The notes beneath the pieces were generated by a model. It was not told the origin of the DNA. It searched no databases and saw only the letters and a program-made list of their open reading frames with translations. DNA of 64,000 nucleotides, taken from contig BDDD01002024.1 in the NCBI GenBank assembly GCA_001972305.1, positions 248,001 to 312,000 on the forward strand. Reading direction: 5' to 3'. Below, piece by piece: positions 59,594 to 64,000 of this stretch; position 1 is the stretch's first letter, and each line of letters starts with the position of its first letter. Both the position numbers and the translations under genes were made by a program. This DNA is from Cephalotus follicularis. Its lineage: Eukaryota; Streptophyta; Magnoliopsida; Oxalidales; Cephalotaceae.

Positions 59594-61175
59594 CAACAAG
59601 GCATTAGGACTAGATCTAGTGCAAACACTTGTAACTATGTTGCATTCCTTTCTCACCTAGAACCCAAGAACTTTGTAGAAGCCGAAAAAGATGAAAATTG
59701 GATAGTAGCTATGCAAGAAGAGCTAAACCAATTTGAAAGAAACAAAGTTTGGTGTTTAGTACCTAGACCAAAGGACCATTCGGTTATAGGAACTAAATGA
59801 GTTTTTAGAAACAAAATGGATAATCAAGAGATCATCATTAGAAACAAGGCTAGACTAGTTGCTCAAGGCTACTCACAAGAAGAAGGAATAGACTATGATG
59901 AGACATATGCACCGGTTGCTAGACTAGAATCCATTCGTTTATTACTTGCATTTGCTTGCTTTAATAATTTCAAGTTATATCAAATGGATGTGAAAAACGC
60001 ATTTTTAAATGGTTTTATTAAAGAAGAAGTGTATGTTGAACAACCTCAAGGTTTTGAGGATCCTCACTTTCCAAATCATGTTTTCAAATGAAATAAAGCT
60101 TTATATGGACTCAAACAAGCCCCCCGTGCTTGGCATGAGAGATTGACAAAGTTTTTAATTGAAAATGATTTTAAACGAGGAAATGTCGATATTACTCTTT
60201 TTACAAAATCTAAAGGTAATGATTTACTCATTGTTCAAATATATGTTGATGATATTATCTTTGGATCTACTAATGACTCTTTGTGCAAGGAATTTTCAAA
60301 TACCATGAAATCCGAATTTGAAATGAGTCTAATGGGAGAGCTCAACTACTTTCTTGGACTGTAAGTCACACAAAACAAAGATGGGATCTTCATCAACCAA
60401 ACAAAATACATAAAGGATATTCTCAAGAAGTTTGGAATGGAGAAAGCTAAAACAAGCAAGACTCCTATGAGCACCTCTACAAAGCTTGACAAAGATGAAC
60501 AAGGTAAAAATGTTGATCAAAATCTTTATAGAAGTATGATAGGATCTTTATTGTATTTAACTGCAAGTAGACCCGATATTTTGTTTAGTGTGTGCTTGTG
60601 TGCCCGTTTTCAATCTAATCCAAAAGAATCCCATTTGTTTGCTGTGAAACGTATTTTTAAATATCTTGCATACACACCTACATTAGGCTTGTGGTATTCC
60701 CGAGACTCTAGTTTTGATTTACATTCTTACTCGGATGCCGACTTTGGTGGTTATAAAGTTGACTAGTGGCTCATGTCAATACCTAGGGAGCATGCTTGTC
60801 TCTTGGTTTAGTAAAAAGCAAAATTCAGTAGCTTTATCTACCACCGAAGCTGAATATATTGTTGTAGGTAGTTGTTGTGCACAAATCCTTTGGCAAAAGC
60901 AACAATTAGTTGATTATGGTATATGTGTAAAGGATGTCTCCATTAAATGTGATAATACTAGTAGCATTTGTCTAGCTAAGAACCCAGTTCATCATTCTAG
61001 GACAAAGCACATTGACATTAGATACCACTTCTTAAGAGAACATGTAGAAAGTGGAGACATTGTTTTAGAGTATATTCCAACCGAAAAACAAGTGGCGGAT
61101 ATTTTCACAAAACCCTTAGATGAAAACTTTTTTTCTAAGTTTAGAAGAGAATTAGGTTTATGTGAACTTGAATGA
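59594..61175 (+). pseudogene. Copia RT and RNase H fragment
   Basis: Opens with the linker before RT (GIRTRS, EPKNFVEAEKDENWIVAMQEEL), then RT (VIGTK, DYDETYAPVARLESIR, QMDVKNAFLNGF, GLKQAPRAWHERL, YVDDIIFGS near 60242-60270) and copia RNase H (YSDADFGG, STTEAEY, ADIFTKPL). RT and RNase H catalytic residues are present. Lesions: three nonsense codons (near 59798, 60089 and 60362) and a frameshift near 60755. The normal stop follows at 61173. Confidence 0.9.
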
Positions 61176-61724
61176 TGTTTATTTTTTTGTATGATTGATT
61201 TAATTGTATGCATATTTGATGTGATGATTGTTTTTTTTTTTTATTGTTCTGTTTTTGCTTGTTTTTATGCTCTGTTTTTACAAAAAACGTCGACTTCTTT
61301 TCTGCAAAATTCTATGTTTTATGAAATCACGCCGATCTCTTTCACAAAACATAGATTTCTTTAAAACGCGTCGACTTCTTTACAAACGCTTCGATGCTTT
61401 TCAAAACACGGCATTTTCTGAATCGATTTCTTTCATTCTTTTAAAGAACGCGTCGACGTCTTTAGAATCACGTCGACGTCTTTAACCCAGAAATCGACTT
61501 CTTCATAAAAATGTCGATCTCATGCTCATATCACACTTTAACCCTATTCTGTGTTTTTCAAAAAAATTCTACTCTCTCTATTTTTCTTCAAAAATCGTTC
61601 TATTTGTTCGAAAACAATCTTCTGAATCCTTCCTCAACATCAAAAACCGTTTTCATCTCCTCCAATCAAACTGTTTTTGTCATTCTCAGTGTCTTTCTAT
61701 TGTGCTCACCAAGTGTTTGATAAT
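61176..61724 (+). other. Spacer with ACGTCGACGTCTTT-type motifs
   Basis: Non-coding DNA between pol and the downstream ORF. Words of the form (A/G)CGTCGA(C/T)(G/T)TCTTT and relatives recur about ten times at 61280-61515, the cleanest pair being near 61450-61480. These are the same words that fill the LTR region after 63590 and the LTRs of the element at 4893-8018. Confidence 0.7.
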
Positions 61725-63044
61725 ATGGTTAGGTCAAAACAATCTGCCTATAAGAAGGCTGCATCATCTTCCCAGCCTAAGAAATCTGCTAAAAGGCAGA
61801 GGCTTGACATTAGGGAGCCTTCCCCTGACCCTGTTCTCCAATCGGATTCCGAATCCGAAGAGCAAATCCCTCTTAGAAATGTAGTTTTTGTTGATAAACG
61901 GGTCATGGGTGGCAGGAACATCGATTTGGCTTTCTGTTCCTCTGAGTTTTCATTCGTTTCTTGGTTAGATGACCTTCATCTCCTTCCCCTTGTACAAATC
62001 CAGCACCCTTTTTATATAAAATTGGTCAAGGAATTTTACATGAATCTTAGGATTGTATCCAGCCCTAATGAGGAGTTTGCTCTCTCCTCTACTGTCAAAT
62101 GGCAGCGTATCTATCTAGATGCTAGGATTCTAGCCTCTATACTCCATATTCCACACACCGGCTTATACATTTTTTAGCATAAAAAATGGCCGGAGGTTGA
62201 GGGTTTTCACCCTAATCAAATTTTGTCCATTCTATACCCTAACGATCCAAACATCCACCCTAATATGGCTCTTAGCACCAATAGATTGTCTGTGGACCAT
62301 AGGCTACTCCACCATCTCATTGTGCACCAATTTCTTCCCACCGGTGGTGGGTATGCCAAGCTATCCTGGATGCAAGCATTCCTCATGTGGTGCATCCTCT
62401 CCAAAATCGAATTTTGTTTTCCTCTTCTCATGCTCAAAACTATGGTGAGAGCATTCACTCAAAAGAAGTCCGTTCAACCATTCGGATCCATCCTCACCAA
62501 AGTCTTTCTCCACAACCAAATTCGGCTTGAAGGAGAAATTGCAACGAAATTGAAGAAGGAGGACACTTATAACAAGAGCACTATGAATAGGATGGGTTGG
62601 AAAAAGCAGGGAGGCATTTGGACTTATTGCCCCAAAGTTGATCAAGGGCCAAGGATTGAAAGAATTGAAGAACAAGAGGAGAACCACCCATGGGAAGCTC
62701 AAGAAGAAGCTGCATCGGCTCAGGCTCAAGCTCAAGACTCCTCATCCACCACTGATTTTGATAGGATCATGGAGTTTATGCGCTCTAGTTTTGATTCTAT
62801 GCAAGCTTCGCTTGAAGAAAAATTTGAGCAAGTCAACTCGCGGCTCAATCGCTTGGAAAAAGATCATGTGACGATTCGGTCCGACTTCGATAACATCGAT
62901 GACACCATCTACTATGACCTAAAAGTCGTAAGGAGGCGTCTCAAAAGGATGGAACGAAAACTCGCGGCTTCCAAGACTATTGATACTTGCGAAGAGACTT
63001 CGGGCGATGACTCTGATTCCGATGCTCCTCCTGCTGCTTCTTGA
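61725..63044 (+). pseudogene. ORF in env position of a Sirevirus-like element (plant transposon protein domain)
   Basis: From the ATG at 61725 (MVRSKQSAYKKAA) the frame is open for 439 codons except one TAG at 62175-62177. The N-terminal 60 residues are basic and Ser-rich with an acidic patch. The next 220 resemble the 'putative plant transposon protein' domain often predicted in plant genomes (FYIKLVKEFYMNL, QRIYLDARILASIL, LLHHLIVHQFLP). The C-terminal third is Gln/Ala/Glu-rich with a coiled coil (SMQASLEEKFEQVNSRLNRLE) and an acidic tail. I see no signal peptide or clear membrane anchor, so an envelope role is not supported by sequence. The stop makes this copy a probable pseudogene. Confidence 0.75.
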
Positions 63045-63404
63045 TTGCTTGTTGCTGCTGTTTTTGATTTGTTTCTTGTTCTGTTTTTGTTTTGTTGTTG
63101 GTTGTAATGAACCATGGTGTTCATTTATTTGTTTTATGAATTTTGTAAGGACAAAGTTTGTTAATGAAATTATGATAATGTGTTTATGAAATTGTGTTTA
63201 TACACTTTAGTGTTTATGATATATGTTTATGAATTGTGTTTATGTTATGATATGGTTTTATGAATGTGGCTTTGATTAAATGTTTTCTCAATTATGTTTA
63301 TTGCCGATATTTTGATTATTTGTGCATTAATGCTTATGTTCATATTTTTTACCCTTGCCTTTATTAAGAGGGAGCTAATGATTTCTACCTTTTTGATGCT
63401 ATAC

Positions 63405-63417
63405 AAAAAAGGGGGAG
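63405..63417 (+). promoter_or_regulatory. Polypurine tract
   Basis: AAAAAAGGGGGAG, the plus-strand primer site expected just before the 3' LTR. It closely matches the tract next to the 3' LTR of the element at 4893-8018. Confidence 0.8.
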
Positions 63418-63420
63418 AAA

Positions 63421-64000
63421 TGCTCAAGAGAAATGGCTCAAAAGAAAAGGCTCAATATGTTAGAGTTTATGTTTTATGGAAGAGAGGTTGTAACTAGTCT
63501 TACTAACCTCAAATGATTAATTGTAAACTTTGGTTTTCAAAGAATGGCTTTAAATTGGATTTTGACTTGAGATTGGCCCCATTTTCTGCCTAAAAATCGA
63601 CTCTGCCCGGGAAAGACATCGACCCTTAGCCCAAAGACGTCGATGTCTTTTTCATCTGAGTGCTATATCCTTGATTCTGCAGCAAAGACATCGACATCTT
63701 TCAAAGACATCGACGTCTTTGCCTCGAGATATCTCTCCCCTGGAAAGACATCGATGCCGAACATCGATGCGTATTCTCAGACTGTTTTTATTGAAAAGCG
63801 TCGACGCCTTTCTCCAAGGACGTCGACGTCTTTGGCCAGTTCTCTACATAAATAAGGAAAGACATCGATGTCTTTCAAAGACGTCGACGTCTTTCCACCG
63901 TTTTAAAAAGGAGTCGATGTCTTTCACCAAAGACATCGACGCCTAATGTACAGAAAGGAGTTTTTAACTGTTTTAAAGCTACTTTTCCACTTCTTTTCAT
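63421..64000 (+). repeat. Probable start of the 3' LTR, with palindrome array
   Basis: The LTR would begin TGCTCAAGAG three bases after the polypurine tract; the end is outside the window and no 5' LTR is available to confirm. From 63616 to 63940 it holds about twelve units of AAAGACRTCGAYGTCTTT, two of them exact 18-bp palindromes side by side (63858-63875 and 63877-63894). Confidence 0.6.

Larger units (their letters stand above)
59591..64000 (+). mobile_element. Sirevirus-like Ty1/copia element, 5'-truncated, running off the right edge
   Basis: Contains the RT-RNase H end of pol (59591-61175), a palindrome-rich spacer, an ORF in the env position (61725-63044), a polypurine tract (63405-63417, AAAAAAGGGGGAG) and the probable start of the 3' LTR (63421 onwards). 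Gag, protease, integrase and the 5' LTR are missing. The extra ORF downstream of pol and the pol motifs fit the Sirevirus (SIRE/Maximus) group. Confidence 0.85.

Noticed and set aside
61725..63044. Calling the ORF a retroviral envelope protein
   Set aside because: Position fits, but there is no visible signal peptide or transmembrane anchor.
63616..63940. CRISPR-like array
   Set aside because: The regular palindromic units lack uniform spacers and lie in a plant retroelement LTR; spacing is irregular.

Overview
The window is nuclear DNA of a flowering plant, probably a eudicot. It has spliced plant genes (a four-exon 2-oxoglutarate/Fe(II) oxygenase, an ATL-type RING-H2 E3 ligase and a wrecked purine permease) embedded in nested LTR retrotransposons with 5-bp target site duplications, plus small non-autonomous DNA transposons. 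The species cannot be told from the sequence. About two thirds of the window is retrotransposon, mostly one Ty3/gypsy family of the Tat type: no chromodomain seen, two RNase H domains after RT, and long 3' DNA carrying antisense coding sequence.

Layout. 1-8333: a decayed Tat element on the minus strand running off the left edge; its 5' LTR is split by a complete 3.1-kb gag-only copia (Sirevirus-like) element at 4893-8018 (TSD GATTT). 8334-12570: a purine-permease (PUP-like) gene on the minus strand, broken by a hAT-like MITE, an inverted duplication and a 3'-truncated copia fragment joined through copied filler DNA. 12571-15175: AT-rich, no supported gene. 15181-26398: Tat element 2 (plus strand, TSD AATAT), with the best-preserved polyprotein. 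27147-28018: solo Tat LTR (TSD GTACC). 28199-28484: Mutator-like MITE (9-bp TSD). 29405-40112: Tat element 3 (minus strand, TSD GGTAC), inserted in an RNase H-domain pseudogene. 40736-43339: 2OG oxygenase gene with a Tourist-like MITE in its last intron. 45382-46479: ATL gene. 47622-58946: Tat element 4 (plus strand, TSD AGAAT). 59363-64000: a Tat LTR fragment fused to a 5'-truncated Sirevirus-like copia element with pol, an env-position ORF, a polypurine tract and a palindrome-rich 3' end.

The most interesting system is the antisense gene inside the three Tat elements whose 3' ends lie in the window. Each copy has, on the strand opposite to gag-pol, a TATA box about 210-235 bp before an ATG, a leader-intron donor, and three coding exons. 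The two coding introns sit at the same positions and phases (phase 1, then phase 0) in copies whose proteins have diverged strongly. The product has a Transposase_28-like N-terminal domain, a Lys/Ala-rich middle and a coiled-coil C-terminal part. Every copy here carries lesions, but the shared gene structure argues that the family kept a separately promoted, spliced antisense gene.

The host genes do not form a pathway. The retroelements show a graded series of decay: element 2 nearly open, element 3 lacking half its RT, element 4 with an RT active-site substitution and several C:G-to-T:A nonsense changes, element 1 shattered. All coordinates, splice sites and duplications were read by eye; domain names come from remembered family motifs, not searches.
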